Shown piece after piece: positions 8,352 to 17,349 of a DNA stretch of 64,000 bases. Under the pieces are notes generated by a model that was not told the DNA's origin, did no database searches, and worked only from the letters and a program-made list of their open reading frames with translations. Made by a program: the position numbers and the translations under genes. Position 1 is the stretch's first letter; every line of letters starts with the position of its first letter. The stretch is taken from assembly GCA_000023185.1 (NCBI GenBank), contig CP001622.1:2294001-2358000 (forward strand). Direction: 5' to 3'. The stretch is from Rhizobium leguminosarum bv. trifolii WSM1325 (GTDB lineage: Bacteria > Pseudomonadota > Alphaproteobacteria > Rhizobiales > Rhizobiaceae).

Positions 8352-9077
8352 TCAGACATGTGCTTCGCCATGGCCGAATTCGCCTTCGTCGCGATCCGAG
8401 CGCAGGGCGAAACCGAGCATGCCGACATAGAAGGCGATGACGATTGCAATGACCGCAAGGCCGGGAACCGGCCCGAGCACGGCATTGTCGATGACATAGG
8501 CCCATGACTGCGCCTGCAGCGCCGGCATTCCCTCCGTCTGCAGTTTCGGCGTCGAGATCTTCAGGCACCAGGCGAGCAACAGGATGAAATACATCCAGCC
8601 GTAATTGCGTTTAAGCCGGCGGTGCATCGCCTCTTGATAGCTGAGCAGAAAGCGCGGCTTGCGCAGGCTACTGGCGACCACCACTGCCCATTCGCTGCCG
8701 GCATTGGGGTCGGGCGCCAGAATCTGTGCGAAATAGCAGCGCTCGATCTGGCGAATGCGAGCGCGATAGATATCGAAGAAGCGGTAGCGCCGCGCCTCGA
8801 TCATCAGAAGCAGCGTCACCAGCATCATCCCGAACAACAGCACTCCGTGATGCGAGGTCGGCGTCGACAGCGACACCGAGAGGAGTGCGGCGACCACCGT
8901 GATCGCCCAGTTGGACGTCCGGTCGATGCGGTCGCGCCAGCTCGTCATCCGCCCGAGTTCACCGCGGTAATAATGGCAGAGCGTATTGGTGACCTCGCCT
9001 GGTGTGCTAGGCAGCAGCAATGGCCACCCGCCCTCTCCTTCCCTTGCCGATGAAGTCCCGTCTTCCTCCATTTTCAT
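8352..9077 (-). CDS. DUF2270 integral membrane protein
   Basis: Predicted inner-membrane protein of 241 aa with the DUF2270 family pattern: HYYRGELGRMTSWRDRIDRTSNWA near residue 35, paired membrane segments at about 58-75 and 78-92, the conserved EARRYRFFDIYRARIRQIE loop, then segments near 165-182 and 205-230. Function is unknown. The ATG at 9077 is preceded by GAGGAA at 6 bases. The gene is divergent from the TPR-methyltransferase gene and convergent with usg. Confidence 0.85.
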   Translation of the reverse strand: MKMEEDGTSSAREGEGGWPLLLPSTPGEVTNTLCHYYRGELGRMTSWRDRIDRTSNWAITVVAALLSVSLSTPTSHHGVLLFGMMLVTLLLMIEARRYRFFDIYRARIRQIERCYFAQILAPDPNAGSEWAVVVASSLRKPRFLLSYQEAMHRRLKRNYGWMYFILLLAWCLKISTPKLQTEGMPALQAQSWAYVIDNAVLGPVPGLAVIAIVIAFYVGMLGFALRSDRDEGEFGHGEAHV

Positions 9078-9192
9078 GGCTCATTCCTCCCTTCGTCTTC
9101 TTTTCGGCCATTCTGCGCCCGCAATCGCGCCATTGCAAAACATCGAAAGCCGTCTTAGACGCATGCCTGAAACAAAAGGACGATGGACTGTG

Positions 9193-10011
9193 ATGGCAAA
9201 GAAGATCGACGAAGATGCCCTTGGCGAGGCCTACAACCGCGCGCTGGAGCTGGAAAAGGCCGGAGATGTTGATGCGGCCGTTGCAGCCTATGAGGAAGTC
9301 CTGGCACTCGATCCCGACGATCACGGTGGTGCGGCCGTACGCATCGCCGCGATGGGCCGCGGCGAAACGCCGGTCAAGGCGCCCGATGCCTATGTCGAGA
9401 CCTTGTTCGACCAGCATGCCGAGGTTTTCGAGGACGTGCTCGTCGAGCAGCTCGGCTATCACGTGCCGATGCTGGTGCGCCAGCGCCTGCAGGCGCTGAA
9501 GCTCGGACCGTTCAAGCGGCTGCTCGATCTCGGCTGCGGCACGGGCCTCACCGGCGGCGCGCTACGCGACCTCTGCGCTGATATGACCGGCATCGACATA
9601 TCGGAGAAAATGGTCGAGATCGCCCATGAGAAGGATCTCTACGAGACGCTCTTCGTCGCCGAGGTCGAGGATTTCCTCGACGACAACGACGAGGAAGCCT
9701 TCGACATCATCGCCGCCACCGACGTGCTGCCCTATCTCGGCGCACTCGAACCGCTGTTCTTCGGCGCCGCCGAGAACATAATGCCGGGCGGATTGTTCAT
9801 CTTCTCCTCGGAAACCCTGCCTGAGGAAATTCTCGCCGGCCGCGCCTATATGGTCGGCCCGCACCAGCGCTTCGCTCATGCCGACGCCTATGTCAGAGAA
9901 CGCCTGACGGCCACGGGTTTCGAACTCGTCGAGATATCGGATATCAACGTGCGCATGGAAGAAGGCCGGCCGACACCAGGCCATTTGGTGATCGCCCGGT
10001 ATAATGGCTGA
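9193..10011 (+). CDS. TPR-repeat class I SAM-dependent methyltransferase
   Basis: Cytoplasmic protein of 272 aa. Residues 1-40 form a single tetratricopeptide-like helix pair (ALELEKAGDVDAAVAAYEEVLALDPDDH). Residues 110-225 are a Rossmann methyltransferase with motif I LLDLGCGTGLTGGAL, an acidic GIDIS after strand 2 and the ATDVLPYLG motif-IV region. This TPR-methyltransferase fusion resembles predicted TPR-repeat methyltransferases common in rhizobia; the substrate is unknown. I chose ATG 9193 (an adjacent GTG at 9190 and an ATG at 9163 are in frame) because AAAAGGA lies about 12 bases before it; the start is not certain. Confidence 0.82.
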   Translation: MAKKIDEDALGEAYNRALELEKAGDVDAAVAAYEEVLALDPDDHGGAAVRIAAMGRGETPVKAPDAYVETLFDQHAEVFEDVLVEQLGYHVPMLVRQRLQALKLGPFKRLLDLGCGTGLTGGALRDLCADMTGIDISEKMVEIAHEKDLYETLFVAEVEDFLDDNDEEAFDIIAATDVLPYLGALEPLFFGAAENIMPGGLFIFSSETLPEEILAGRAYMVGPHQRFAHADAYVRERLTATGFELVEISDINVRMEEGRPTPGHLVIARYNG

Positions 10012-10139
10012 CGCCAACACCTGGTAGATCGGCTGACGGAATACTTGCACGGTTGGCGAAGTATCTGTTGCGAAATGTGTCATGACCTGATAGTTAGTCG
10101 ATCGGTAAAGTTTACCGCAACGATAGGAAAGGTCGCCGC

Positions 10140-10826
10140 ATGTCGCTCGTGCTCTATGGGCATCCGCTCGCCTCTTTCTGCCACAAAGTACTTATCGCGC
10201 TTTATGAAAACGGCACTCCCTTCGAGAATCGCATCGTCGATCTTTCCGACGAAAGCTCGCGCGCCGATCTCTTTCGCTTCTGGCCGATCGGCAAGATGCC
10301 GCTGCTGCGGGACGAGGCGCGCGACAGCACCATTCCCGAGACATCGATCATTATCGAATATCTCGAGCAATATTATGCCGGCCCCGTTCGCCTGCTGCCG
10401 CCGGAGATCGACCGGGCGCTGCAGGTTCGTCTCTGGGATCGCTTTTTCGACCACTATGTCCAGGCGCCGATGCAGACCATCGTCAGCAATCGCCGGCGCC
10501 CCGACGGCACGGCGGACGAGATTGAGGTAGCCGCCGCCAGGGCGACACTCGCCACCGCCTATGCAATGATCGAAAAGCAGCTCGCCGACAAGCAATGGAT
10601 ATCAGGTGACGGCTTCACCATGGCCGATTGCGCCGCCGCCCCCGCCCTTTTCTATGCCGAAACGCTGGTTCCGTTTTCATCGGAACACCCGAACCTTCGC
10701 GGCTATTACGATCGGCTGCTGGCACGCCCGTCCTTTGCAAGGGCGTTGGATGAGGCCAGCCCCTACTTCAAGTTCTATCCCTACAAAGAGAGGCTGCCGG
10801 CCCGCTTCCGGGATGCGGCGGGATGA
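10140..10826 (+). CDS. Glutathione S-transferase family protein
   Basis: A 228-aa GST: N-terminal thioredoxin fold with LYGHPLASFCHKVLIALYENG (the Ser/Cys region that activates glutathione), cis-Pro loop GKMPLLRDE and the glutathione-binding ETSIIIEYLE, then an all-helical C-terminal domain with GDGFTMADCAAAPALFYAE. It probably conjugates or reduces an electrophilic toxicant. It starts 12 bases after AGGAAAGG and overlaps the next gene by 4 bp, so it is the first gene of a GST-ArsR-SRPBCC operon and probably under ArsR-type control. Confidence 0.9.
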   Translation: MSLVLYGHPLASFCHKVLIALYENGTPFENRIVDLSDESSRADLFRFWPIGKMPLLRDEARDSTIPETSIIIEYLEQYYAGPVRLLPPEIDRALQVRLWDRFFDHYVQAPMQTIVSNRRRPDGTADEIEVAAARATLATAYAMIEKQLADKQWISGDGFTMADCAAAPALFYAETLVPFSSEHPNLRGYYDRLLARPSFARALDEASPYFKFYPYKERLPARFRDAAG

Positions 10827-11164
10827 TCGAAAGCCAGGCAGATCTCGACCGCATGTTCCATGCGCTTTCCGACCGCAGCCGCCGCGGCATGATCGACCGC
10901 CTCGGCCGTGGCCCAGCCTCCGTCACCGAACTGGCCGCACCGCTCGCGGTTGCCCTGCCGACGGTGATGAAACATCTGCAGGTGCTGGAGGAGAGCGGTC
11001 TCGTTCTCTCCGAAAAATCAGGCCGGGTGCGAACCTACCGCCTGCAGCAGGACGCGTTTGCCGCCGTCGAGCGCTGGGTGGAACAGCGGAAGATCCAATG
11101 GACGACCACCTTCGACAGGCTGGACCACTTTCTCGCCAATGAAACGGAGAGCCTTCCCGAATGA
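10823..11164 (+). CDS. ArsR-family winged-helix transcriptional regulator
   Basis: DNA-binding protein of 113 aa. The winged helix is visible as LDRMFHALSDRSRRGMIDRL, then recognition region LAAPLAVALPTVMKHLQVLEESGLV and wing SEKSGRVRTYRLQ. It has no metal-binding Cys pair, so it is of the non-metal ArsR subgroup usually paired with an AHSA1/SRPBCC gene. It overlaps both the GST gene upstream and the SRPBCC gene downstream by 4 bp (ATGA), so the three are translationally coupled. It probably autoregulates the operon. Confidence 0.88.
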   Translation: MIESQADLDRMFHALSDRSRRGMIDRLGRGPASVTELAAPLAVALPTVMKHLQVLEESGLVLSEKSGRVRTYRLQQDAFAAVERWVEQRKIQWTTTFDRLDHFLANETESLPE

Positions 11165-11637
11165 CGACACGATCCGCCGAACACGCCACTCTCGTCATCG
11201 AGCGTCACCTGAAGGCGCCCGTCGCCCGCGTCTTCCGCGCCTGGTCGGTGCCAGAGGCCAAACGCCAATGGTTCGCATGCCATGGCGAGTGGGTGCCGCT
11301 GGACTACGGGCTCGATTTCCGCCCCGGCGGCACGGAAAGGAACTACGTCGCCGATACTGACGGCCTTCTGCACGCCTATGACGCCCATTATATCGATATC
11401 GTGCCCGATGCCCGCATCGTCTATGCCTATGAGATGAAGCTTGGGGAAAGCCGCATCTCCGCGTCTCTCACAACCGTTGCCTTCGAAGCCGCACCCGGCG
11501 GCACGAAAATGATCTTCACCGAACAGGTGGTATTCCTCGACGGCTACGCCGATAACGGTGCCCGCCTCCAGGGCACCGAGATCGGCCTCGACAATCTGGA
11601 ACTCTTCCTCGAGCGCGAAGAAAGCCCGATCCACTGA
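11161..11637 (+). CDS. SRPBCC (AHSA1-like) protein
   Basis: START-like hydrophobic-pocket protein, 158 aa. It begins TLVIERHLKAPVARVFRAWSVPEAKRQWF, the AHSA1 signature, and contains the family strand FRPGGTERNYV and the C-terminal helix QGTEIGLDNLELFLE. Members bind small hydrophobic ligands; the ligand here is unknown. Its coupling to an ArsR regulator is a standard pairing and is repeated in this window at 13044-13774. Confidence 0.87.
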   Translation: MTTRSAEHATLVIERHLKAPVARVFRAWSVPEAKRQWFACHGEWVPLDYGLDFRPGGTERNYVADTDGLLHAYDAHYIDIVPDARIVYAYEMKLGESRISASLTTVAFEAAPGGTKMIFTEQVVFLDGYADNGARLQGTEIGLDNLELFLEREESPIH

Positions 11638-11715
11638 TCGCATGGCGCGCAAAACTGAATCGTCTCGCATGAATCAGGTTTGACGCGATGCGTTTCAGGC
11701 GAAATAAGCCAAGCC

Positions 11716-12183
11716 TCAAGCGTTGCTTGGTTTCTTCCGCGAGCCGGCAGGACGAGCCGCGGCCCGCTTTGAAGTGTTGAGTGTGGCAGCACCGCGAATG
11801 AGCGCCTTCAACGCCTCCTCGTCAACCTCATCGCCTTCGTGGAAATCGATGGCGCGCCTGGTATTGCCGTCAAGGCTGGAGTTGAAGAGGCTTGAAGGGT
11901 CCTCCAGCGAGGCGCCCTTGGCGAAGGTCAGTTTCACCACGCTCTTGTAGGTCTCGCCGGTGCAGATGATCCCGGCGTGCTCCCACACCGGAACGCCTCT
12001 CCACTTCCATTCCTCGACCACGTCGGGCTCGGCCTGCCTGATGAGAGTTCGGACCCGAGCGAGCATCTCGCCGCGCCAATCGCTCAACTCCTCGATTCTC
12101 GCATCGATCAAACGAGAAGGAGAGTCTCCGTCTTTCTCTTCGCTGGAGCCGCTCTTCTTCAGGGTTGCCGTGGCTTTCTTCAT
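11716..12183 (-). CDS. DUF1801 domain protein
   Basis: Cytoplasmic protein of 155 aa in the DUF1801 (YdhG-like) family: WRGEMLARVRTLIRQAEPDVVEEWKWRGVP, then VWEHAGIICTGETYKSVVKLTFAKGASLEDPSSLFN. The N-terminal 20 residues and the C-terminal tail are Lys/Arg/Ala-rich. The fold is related to the frataxin/IscS-partner-like alpha/beta group, but the function is unknown. The ATG at 12183 is preceded by GGGGAG; upstream in-frame codons have no ribosome site. A second DUF1801 gene follows 100 bp further on the same strand. Confidence 0.82.
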   Translation of the reverse strand: MKKATATLKKSGSSEEKDGDSPSRLIDARIEELSDWRGEMLARVRTLIRQAEPDVVEEWKWRGVPVWEHAGIICTGETYKSVVKLTFAKGASLEDPSSLFNSSLDGNTRRAIDFHEGDEVDEEALKALIRGAATLNTSKRAAARPAGSRKKPSNA

Positions 12184-12220
12184 CGATATCTCCCCTTCAT
12201 CCCTTAAATGCTGATGGCCT

Positions 12221-12262
12221 AAGCGCAGTGCGTCTTTTCGGACGTACAAAGGACGCTCTAAC
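12221..12262. repeat. Intergenic palindrome related to the 1286-1325 element
   Basis: Shares GCGTC-TTTCGGACG and AAGGACGCTCTAA with the element at 1286-1325, with a 4-base difference in the loop region. It lies between two DUF1801 genes on the same strand. Confidence 0.6.
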
Positions 12263-12282
12263 CCTCAAATCTACGCGTCCGC

Positions 12283-12753
12283 TCACATTCGTTCGCCGGG
12301 CAATTGGCTTGCCTGTTCCACCCAGGCGGCGAGCTGGGCCTCGTCGAGTCGGTCTTCCTCATGAATGTGGAAGTAACGCACTTCCTTTTGTTTGGACTCG
12401 CCGGGCGGAACGGGACTGAGCGACGTGCCGCGGAAGAAAGCAACCTTGATGTATTTTGCGAAGCAATGGACACCGAGAAACCAGTCCTGCCCTTCCATGC
12501 CATAAAGGGGCGAGTTCCATTTGACTGCCTTGTGCACATCGGGAACGGTACGGGTAATGAGCGCGTCGAGACGGCGCCCGACGTCACTTTTCCAGCCAGG
12601 CATGGCCGCGATGTAGGCTTGCACGGGAGCGTCGCCGTAACCCTTGGGGATCTGAGGGTTGCCGCCCGAGAGAAGGGTCGGCTCCGCGGTATCAGGCTTG
12701 GCGGCTGTCTTCTTCGTGACCTTTGCCGCAGTCTTGGATGTCTTCCCGGACAT
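12283..12753 (-). CDS. DUF1801 domain protein, second copy
   Basis: 156-aa protein with a Lys/Ala-rich N-terminus (residues 1-20) followed by a DUF1801 domain: APVQAYIAAMPGWKSDVGRRLDALI, AVKWNSPLYGMEGQDWFLGVHCF and KYIKVAFFRGTSLSPVPPGESK. It is only distantly similar to the neighbouring DUF1801 protein, so the pair is not a recent duplication. I chose ATG 12753, 8 bases after AGGAG, over the in-frame GTG at 12762. The small membrane-protein gene ends 11 bp upstream. Function unknown. Confidence 0.82.
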   Translation of the reverse strand: MSGKTSKTAAKVTKKTAAKPDTAEPTLLSGGNPQIPKGYGDAPVQAYIAAMPGWKSDVGRRLDALITRTVPDVHKAVKWNSPLYGMEGQDWFLGVHCFAKYIKVAFFRGTSLSPVPPGESKQKEVRYFHIHEEDRLDEAQLAAWVEQASQLPGERM

Positions 12754-12764
12754 TGCCTTCACTC

Positions 12765-12986
12765 CTACCCTCCGCTACGTCCCGCGCCGCGCCACCTAGC
12801 GGCATATGGCAGCGCGAACAGGTAGAGACCGGTGAGCAGCAGCAAGGTCAGCGGCAGCAGCGCCGTGAGACCTACCCAGACGGACGATTTCTCCTGCACC
12901 ATCGCGATGATATTAATTATGACGGCCAGCGTAAAGGCAATGGACAGCCAACGGTGGATCTGCCGAAGCCAGTTATTCCAATTCAA
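12765..12986 (-). CDS. Small two-helix membrane protein
   Basis: Predicted 73-aa inner-membrane protein with two hydrophobic segments (about residues 11-29 and 37-60) separated by a short polar loop, and a basic C-terminus. It starts at TTG 12986, chosen because a perfect AGGAGG lies 5 bases upstream and the protein then begins NWNNWLRQIHRWLS. I do not recognise a characterised family. It lies in a minus-strand run after the ArsR and SRPBCC genes and before the DUF1801 genes, so co-transcription is possible. Confidence 0.7.
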   Translation of the reverse strand: MNWNNWLRQIHRWLSIAFTLAVIINIIAMVQEKSSVWVGLTALLPLTLLLLTGLYLFALPYAARWRGAGRSGG

Positions 12987-13043
12987 GGGAACCTCCTGCG
13001 AAAACAAGCGAAGCCGATGGTGTGATCCGTTTTGGCCGCGGCC

Positions 13044-13454
13044 TCACTCGATCCGCGTCAGGACCTGCTCGAGATTTGCGAAGAACTGCGGCCAACCGCT
13101 TTTGGCACCCCCGTAGGCCTGCCGCTGATCCGGCCGGAAGCCCGACTGCTCCATGCGCAGCTGCGTGCCCGCGCCCGTGGGCGTGAGAGTCCAGGTGACG
13201 ACACTTTCGAGATCATAGGCAGCCCAGGTGTAAGACAGTGTTTTATTCGGCTCGACTTCCAGGACCTGGCAGTCGACCGAGCCCCAATCCGCGCTCAGCT
13301 TGAAACGCTGATCCACGATCGGCACGAAGTCGTTTTTCATCAGCCAGTCCGCAATCAGATGCGGCTGCGTGAGCGCGCGCCAGATCTTTTCCGGCGGAAA
13401 AGGGATCTCTCGTTCGACGATGACGGAACGGGTTTCGTTTGAAATTTCGGTCAT
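13044..13454 (-). CDS. SRPBCC (AHSA1-like) protein
   Basis: 136-aa START-like protein: SVIVEREIPFPPEKIWRALTQPHLIADWL at the N-terminus, VTWTLTPTGAGTQLRMEQSGF in the middle and a C-terminal helix GWPQFFANLEQVL. The start ATG 13454 follows AAAGGA and overlaps the ArsR stop by 4 bp. Together they form the second ArsR-SRPBCC pair in this window. The ligand is unknown. Confidence 0.88.
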   Translation of the reverse strand: MTEISNETRSVIVEREIPFPPEKIWRALTQPHLIADWLMKNDFVPIVDQRFKLSADWGSVDCQVLEVEPNKTLSYTWAAYDLESVVTWTLTPTGAGTQLRMEQSGFRPDQRQAYGGAKSGWPQFFANLEQVLTRIE

Positions 13455-13774
13455 TGGTCCATCCTTTTCAATAGATCTTCCAGCTGGTCGAACCGGTTTT
13501 GCCAAAAGCCAGCCATCTCGCTTGTCCAGTCGACCAGCGGCGCCAGCGCGCCGAGCTGGGCGCTATAATGTGTCTGCCGCCCTTCATGGCGGTCGCGCAC
13601 CAATCCCGCCTGCTTCAGAATTCCGAGATGTTTCGAGACAACCGGTTGCGAGACCCCGGCCCGAGCCGTCAGAGCCCCGACCGTCTTCTCTCCTTCGCGG
13701 CACAGCCGTTCGAAAAGAGCCCTCCGGGTCGGATCGGCGAGCGTTCTGAAGAGCACGTCCTGGGTGTCCGACAT
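13451..13774 (-). CDS. ArsR-family winged-helix transcriptional regulator
   Basis: 107-aa regulator: LFRTLADPTRRALFERLCREGEKTV, recognition helix region GVSQPVVSKHLGILKQAGLV and wing DRHEGRQTHYSAQLG. It lacks a Cys metal site. It is translationally coupled (ATGA) to the downstream SRPBCC gene. The 248-bp upstream region up to 14022 should carry its promoter; nothing else is evident there. Confidence 0.9.
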   Translation of the reverse strand: MSDTQDVLFRTLADPTRRALFERLCREGEKTVGALTARAGVSQPVVSKHLGILKQAGLVRDRHEGRQTHYSAQLGALAPLVDWTSEMAGFWQNRFDQLEDLLKRMDQ

Positions 13775-14022
13775 CTACAATCCATACCTCGTTGGCTATG
13801 GATTAACGTATAGCCATGGAGATATGAATGAGTCAAGCTGAACGTAAAACAACCTGAGGAAAATAGTATTGCTGAATTTGGTGCGCATGGCAGCGCGCGT
13901 GGCAGAGATAGGTGAACTTCACATACCCAAGCGGCTATGCATTTTCGCCATTGGTCATGCATGCTCGCACCAATACGCCTCGCCTATGCCGAGGTCATGC
14001 AGCATCGCGAATCGCGCTAAGA

Positions 14023-14850
14023 TCAATGGCCGCCGTCGGTGCCGAGAATCGCGGCAAGCAGCCGGCCTTCCAGCTCGGCGAGGCCAGGATGGCCGTGCCG
14101 GCGCGGACGCGGATAGGGAATGGCAAGATCGAGTGCGATCCGCCCCTCGTCGAGCACGATGACCCGGTCGGCGAGATGCACCGCCTCGCTGACATCATGG
14201 GTGACGAGCACTGCGGTGAAGCCGAGTTCGCACCAGACACGGTTGATGAGTTCCTGCATGCTGATCCGCGTCAGCGCATCGAGTGCGCCGAGCGGTTCGT
14301 CGAGTGCCAGCACGCCCGGCCGGCTGACCAGCGCCCGCGCCAACGCCACGCGCTGCCGTTGCCCGCCGGAAAGCCGCGCCGGCCATTCCCCGGTCTTTTC
14401 GCCAAGCTGGACTTCGGCAAGCACGGCGTCGGCCGCCTTCAGCGCCGCCCGCCTGTCGATGCCGTCACCCAGCCCGACCACCACATTGTCGGCAACACTG
14501 AGCCAGGGCAGCAGCCGCGGCTCCTGAAAGACGATGCGCGCGTTCGGGCTCGCCTGCGCGCCACCGGCATCCTCGAAATGCAATTCGCCGGCACTCGGCT
14601 CGTCAAGGCCCATCAGGATGCGCAGCAGCGTGCTCTTTCCACAGCCGCTCTTGCCGATCACGGCAACGAACTGGCCGGCCGGAATATGCAGATTGATGCC
14701 GCGCAGTACGCGGTTGGCCCCAAAACTCTTTTCAAGCCCGGTCAGGCTGATCGCCGCGGGCGCACTACGGCCCACTGCTGGCGCGTTTTCGCGCGCATAA
14801 GCTGGCTCTTCGGCGACGGCGTGAAAACGCTCACGTGCGATCGATGTCAT
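14023..14850 (-). CDS. ssuB: Aliphatic sulfonate ABC transporter ATP-binding protein
   Basis: ATPase (275 aa) of the nitrate/sulfonate/taurine importer family. Walker [13 protein letters not shown]-loop FQEPRLLPW (typical of SsuB/TauB/NrtD), signature [15 protein letters not shown], Walker [14 protein letters not shown] and H-loop VTHDVSEAV are all present. The roughly 30-residue N-terminal extension is usual for SsuB. The ATG at 14850 follows AGGAGAG by 5 bases; the upstream frame is non-coding. It is the last gene of the ssuD-ssuC-ssuB run. Confidence 0.92.
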   Translation of the reverse strand: MTSIARERFHAVAEEPAYARENAPAVGRSAPAAISLTGLEKSFGANRVLRGINLHIPAGQFVAVIGKSGCGKSTLLRILMGLDEPSAGELHFEDAGGAQASPNARIVFQEPRLLPWLSVADNVVVGLGDGIDRRAALKAADAVLAEVQLGEKTGEWPARLSGGQRQRVALARALVSRPGVLALDEPLGALDALTRISMQELINRVWCELGFTAVLVTHDVSEAVHLADRVIVLDEGRIALDLAIPYPRPRRHGHPGLAELEGRLLAAILGTDGGH

Positions 14851-14860
14851 GGCGTCTCTC

Positions 14861-15697
14861 CTATTTCTGATAGACCGGGTTCCAGACGAGCAGCCGCCTT
14901 TCCAGAGCCCGGGCAATGACATCAGCAAGCTTGCCGAGCACGGCATAGATGACCAGTGCCAGCACCACGACGTCAGTCATCATGAATTCGCGGGCATTGT
15001 TGGCCATGTGGCCGATGCCTGACGATGCAGCGATCGATTCCGATACGATCAGCGTCAGCCACATGATGCCGAGCGCATATCTGAGGCCGACGAAGATCGA
15101 CGGCAGCGCGCCTGGAAAGATCACCTTGCGGAACAGCGTCCAATTGCCCATGCCATAGACCTTACCCATCTCGATCAGGTCGCGATCGACATTGCGCACC
15201 CCGTGATAGGTGTTGAGATAAACCGGGAAGAGTACGCCGAGCGAGGTGAGAAACAGCTTCGATTCCTCGCCGATCCCGAACCACAGGATGACAAGCGGGA
15301 TCATCGCCAGATGCGGAATGGTGCGCAGCATCTGCAGCGTCGTATCCGTCAGCTGTTCGGAGATGCGCGATACGCCATTGGCGATGCCGAGCAGGAAGCC
15401 GATCGAGCCGCCGACGAGAAGACCGGCAAAGGCGCGGCCGGCGCTCACCAGCACGTCATTCGGCAACTGGCCGGAAACCGTCGTCGACCAGAAGGCAAGG
15501 CCGACATCGGCCGGCGACGGCATGATGCGCGATGAGATCCAGCCGGCCGAGGAGGCAAGCTGCCACAACGCCACGATCGCCACCGGCACCAGATAGGGGG
15601 TCAGCTTGTCCAGGCCGGGCAGCGGCAGGCGCAAACCCGCCTTCCCGGCCTTTTCGGAAGCGACCGACCGTACGAACGGAGTATCGAAAGTCGACAT
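14861..15697 (-). CDS. ssuC: Aliphatic sulfonate ABC transporter permease
   Basis: Inner-membrane permease (278 aa) with about six hydrophobic segments and the EAA-type loop [30 protein letters not shown] in two pieces, plus the family string [15 protein letters not shown]. It imports alkanesulfonates with SsuA and SsuB as a sulfur source. The start ATG follows GAGGAC by 5 bases. It ends 10 bp before ssuB. A strong hairpin (15729-15754) lies just upstream, between ssuD and ssuC. Confidence 0.92.
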   Translation of the reverse strand: MSTFDTPFVRSVASEKAGKAGLRLPLPGLDKLTPYLVPVAIVALWQLASSAGWISSRIMPSPADVGLAFWSTTVSGQLPNDVLVSAGRAFAGLLVGGSIGFLLGIANGVSRISEQLTDTTLQMLRTIPHLAMIPLVILWFGIGEESKLFLTSLGVLFPVYLNTYHGVRNVDRDLIEMGKVYGMGNWTLFRKVIFPGALPSIFVGLRYALGIMWLTLIVSESIAASSGIGHMANNAREFMMTDVVVLALVIYAVLGKLADVIARALERRLLVWNPVYQK

Positions 15698-15728
15698 GCA
15701 TTGTCCTCGCGCTTATCGGGAGCAGGAT

Positions 15729-15754
15729 GCCGCAAGCCGTAAGCGGCTTGCGGC
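15729..15754 (-). terminator. Intercistronic hairpin between ssuD and ssuC
   Basis: Perfect 11-bp stem GCCGCAAGCCG/CGGCTTGCGGC with a TAAG loop, 30 bp after the ssuD stop. There is no T-run, so it is more likely to stabilise the ssuD message or attenuate than to terminate fully. Confidence 0.55.
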
Positions 15755-15783
15755 GGTGTCAAGCTCTACGTCTTCGTTCGAGA

Positions 15784-16971
15784 TCAGGAACCGGAGACGA
15801 CTTTCAGATTGCCGCCATGGCTGCCGCCTGCGAAGACCTGCTTGCGGCCGAACTCGTTGTTGAAGCCCAGACGCTGCTGCTCGCGGGTGATGCCGAGTTC
15901 GGGGAAAAGCAACTCGGCGACGCGATAGGCCTCTTCGAGATGCGGATAGCCGGAGCCGATAACCGTATCGATGCCGATCTCCTGATATTCGCGAAGGCGC
16001 GCGGCCACCGTCTTCGGCGATCCCACAAGCGCCGTGCCCGCACCGGCGCGCACCAAGCCGACGCCGGCCCAGAGGTTCGGCGAGACTTCGAGCTTGTCGC
16101 GGCGCCCGCCATGAAGGGCAGCCATTCGCTTCTGGCCGACCGAGTCGGACTCGTGGACGAAGCGCTCCTGCGCCTCGCGGATCGTATCGTCGTCGAGATG
16201 GCGGATCAGTCGCTCGGCCGCCTCCCATGCTTCATCATCGGTTTCGCGCACGATGAAGTGCAGACGAATGCCGAAGCTCACCTCGCGGCCGCGTTCGCTG
16301 GCAGCCTTGCGCACCTTGGTGACCTTCTCGGCAACCTGTGCCGGCGGCTCGCCCCAGGTCAGGTACTTGTCGACACGGCCGACGGAGAAATCGATGCCGG
16401 CATCCGACGAGCCGCCGAAATAGAGCGGCGGGCGCGGGTTCTGCACCGAGGGAAAGCCGAGGCGCGCATTGGTCGCCTTGATGTATTTGCCGTCGAAGCT
16501 TGCCGTTCCCTTTTCCAGCAGTTCCTCGAAGACGGTGAAGAACTCTTCGGCATGGGCATAGCGCTCGTCATGCTCGAGATGGATGCCATCGCCGGCTAGC
16601 TCCGCCGGGCTACCGCCGACGACGACGTTGAGCAGCAGGCGGCCGTTGGAGATGCGGTCGAGCGTCGTCGCAAGACGCGCGTAATAGGCAGGCGATGCGG
16701 TGCCGGGACGGATCGCCACCAGGAACTGCAGCTTCTCGGTTTTGGCGGCAAGGGCTGCCGCCGTCACGAAGGATTCTTCGCAGGCAACCCCGGTCGGCAG
16801 CAGCACGCCGGAATAGCCGAGCCGGTCGACGGCCTGAGCGATCTGCGTGAGATAGCCGATCTCGGGCGCGCGGTTGAGATCAGAGGAGCCGAGATAGGTG
16901 CCGTCGCCCGATGTCGGGATGAACCAGAGGAAATTGATGGGCTCGGATGTGCCTGTATGGGAGGTGGTCAT
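15784..16971 (-). CDS. ssuD: FMNH2-dependent alkanesulfonate monooxygenase
   Basis: Bacterial luciferase-like TIM-barrel monooxygenase, 395 aa, close to the family length. It desulfonates C1-C14 alkanesulfonates to aldehyde and sulfite using FMNH2 and O2. Family landmarks: [17 protein letters not shown] at the N-terminus, [39 protein letters not shown] and the C-terminal [21 protein letters not shown]. No FMN reductase gene (ssuE) is nearby, so FMNH2 must come from elsewhere. The gene has its own 378-bp upstream region and probably its own promoter. Confidence 0.95.
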   Translation of the reverse strand: MTTSHTGTSEPINFLWFIPTSGDGTYLGSSDLNRAPEIGYLTQIAQAVDRLGYSGVLLPTGVACEESFVTAAALAAKTEKLQFLVAIRPGTASPAYYARLATTLDRISNGRLLLNVVVGGSPAELAGDGIHLEHDERYAHAEEFFTVFEELLEKGTASFDGKYIKATNARLGFPSVQNPRPPLYFGGSSDAGIDFSVGRVDKYLTWGEPPAQVAEKVTKVRKAASERGREVSFGIRLHFIVRETDDEAWEAAERLIRHLDDDTIREAQERFVHESDSVGQKRMAALHGGRRDKLEVSPNLWAGVGLVRAGAGTALVGSPKTVAARLREYQEIGIDTVIGSGYPHLEEAYRVAELLFPELGITREQQRLGFNNEFGRKQVFAGGSHGGNLKVVSGS

Positions 16972-17237
16972 TGGAAGACGGTCCTTTAGCTGCGGAATTC
17001 GAAAATCAACTCGTGGTCGAGATAGCTCTCTGCAAGCGGCGACGCGCAGACCGTCCGCCTTCGTGGCGCCGCCGCCGCACGGATGCTTGGGAGGATCGTT
17101 GTGGGCGGGGCGGCAAGAAGGCCGGCTGTCTGTCTATGCGCGAGCATCTGAAATATCCCTGTCGATCGGATGGCAGCAGGCAGATGCCTTTCGGTGTCCG
17201 CTCGATCGCGAGGATAGTGACATAGACCATCAATTAG

Positions 17238-17256
17238 ATCGACAATATCAATTTGC
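17238..17256 (-). promoter_or_regulatory. Motif shared by the ssuD and ssuA upstream regions
   Basis: The block ATCGACAATATCAATTTGC (plus-strand reading) has a close match, ATCGACAATTTTATTTGC, at 18407-18424. Both lie upstream of minus-strand ssu genes in AT-rich DNA. A common regulator site or promoter element is likely, for example for a CysB/Cbl-like LysR protein, but that assignment is a guess. Confidence 0.4.
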
Positions 17257-17293
17257 TATTCTAATCCGTTTTGGAGAATATTTTTCCGGTTCA

Positions 17294-17320
17294 GCGGCAT
17301 GGAGGCCCTCTCCATGCCGC
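17294..17320 (-). terminator. Hairpin downstream of ssuA
   Basis: Perfect 11-bp stem GCGGCATGGAG/CTCCATGCCGC with a 5-base loop, 30 bp past the ssuA stop. The following minus-strand sequence is only weakly T-rich. Confidence 0.65.
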
Positions 17321-17349
17321 CTCGCGGAAATCTTGGCTCGGCCGGAAAA

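Larger units (their letters stand above)
16972..17349. other. ssuA-ssuD intergenic region
   Basis: This 378-bp region holds a terminator-like hairpin for ssuA (17294-17320) and an AT-rich stretch (17225-17290) with a motif shared with the ssuA upstream region (17238-17256). Between them and ssuD lie about 230 bp with no convincing gene; a 75-codon Arg-rich frame there looks non-coding. Confidence 0.5.

Noticed and set aside
17006..17233. 75-codon minus-strand frame upstream of ssuD, considered as a Cys-containing leader peptide
   Set aside because: It has only two Cys in 75 codons, an Arg-rich tail and no clear ribosome site or following attenuator structure, so a sulfur-sensing leader is not supported.
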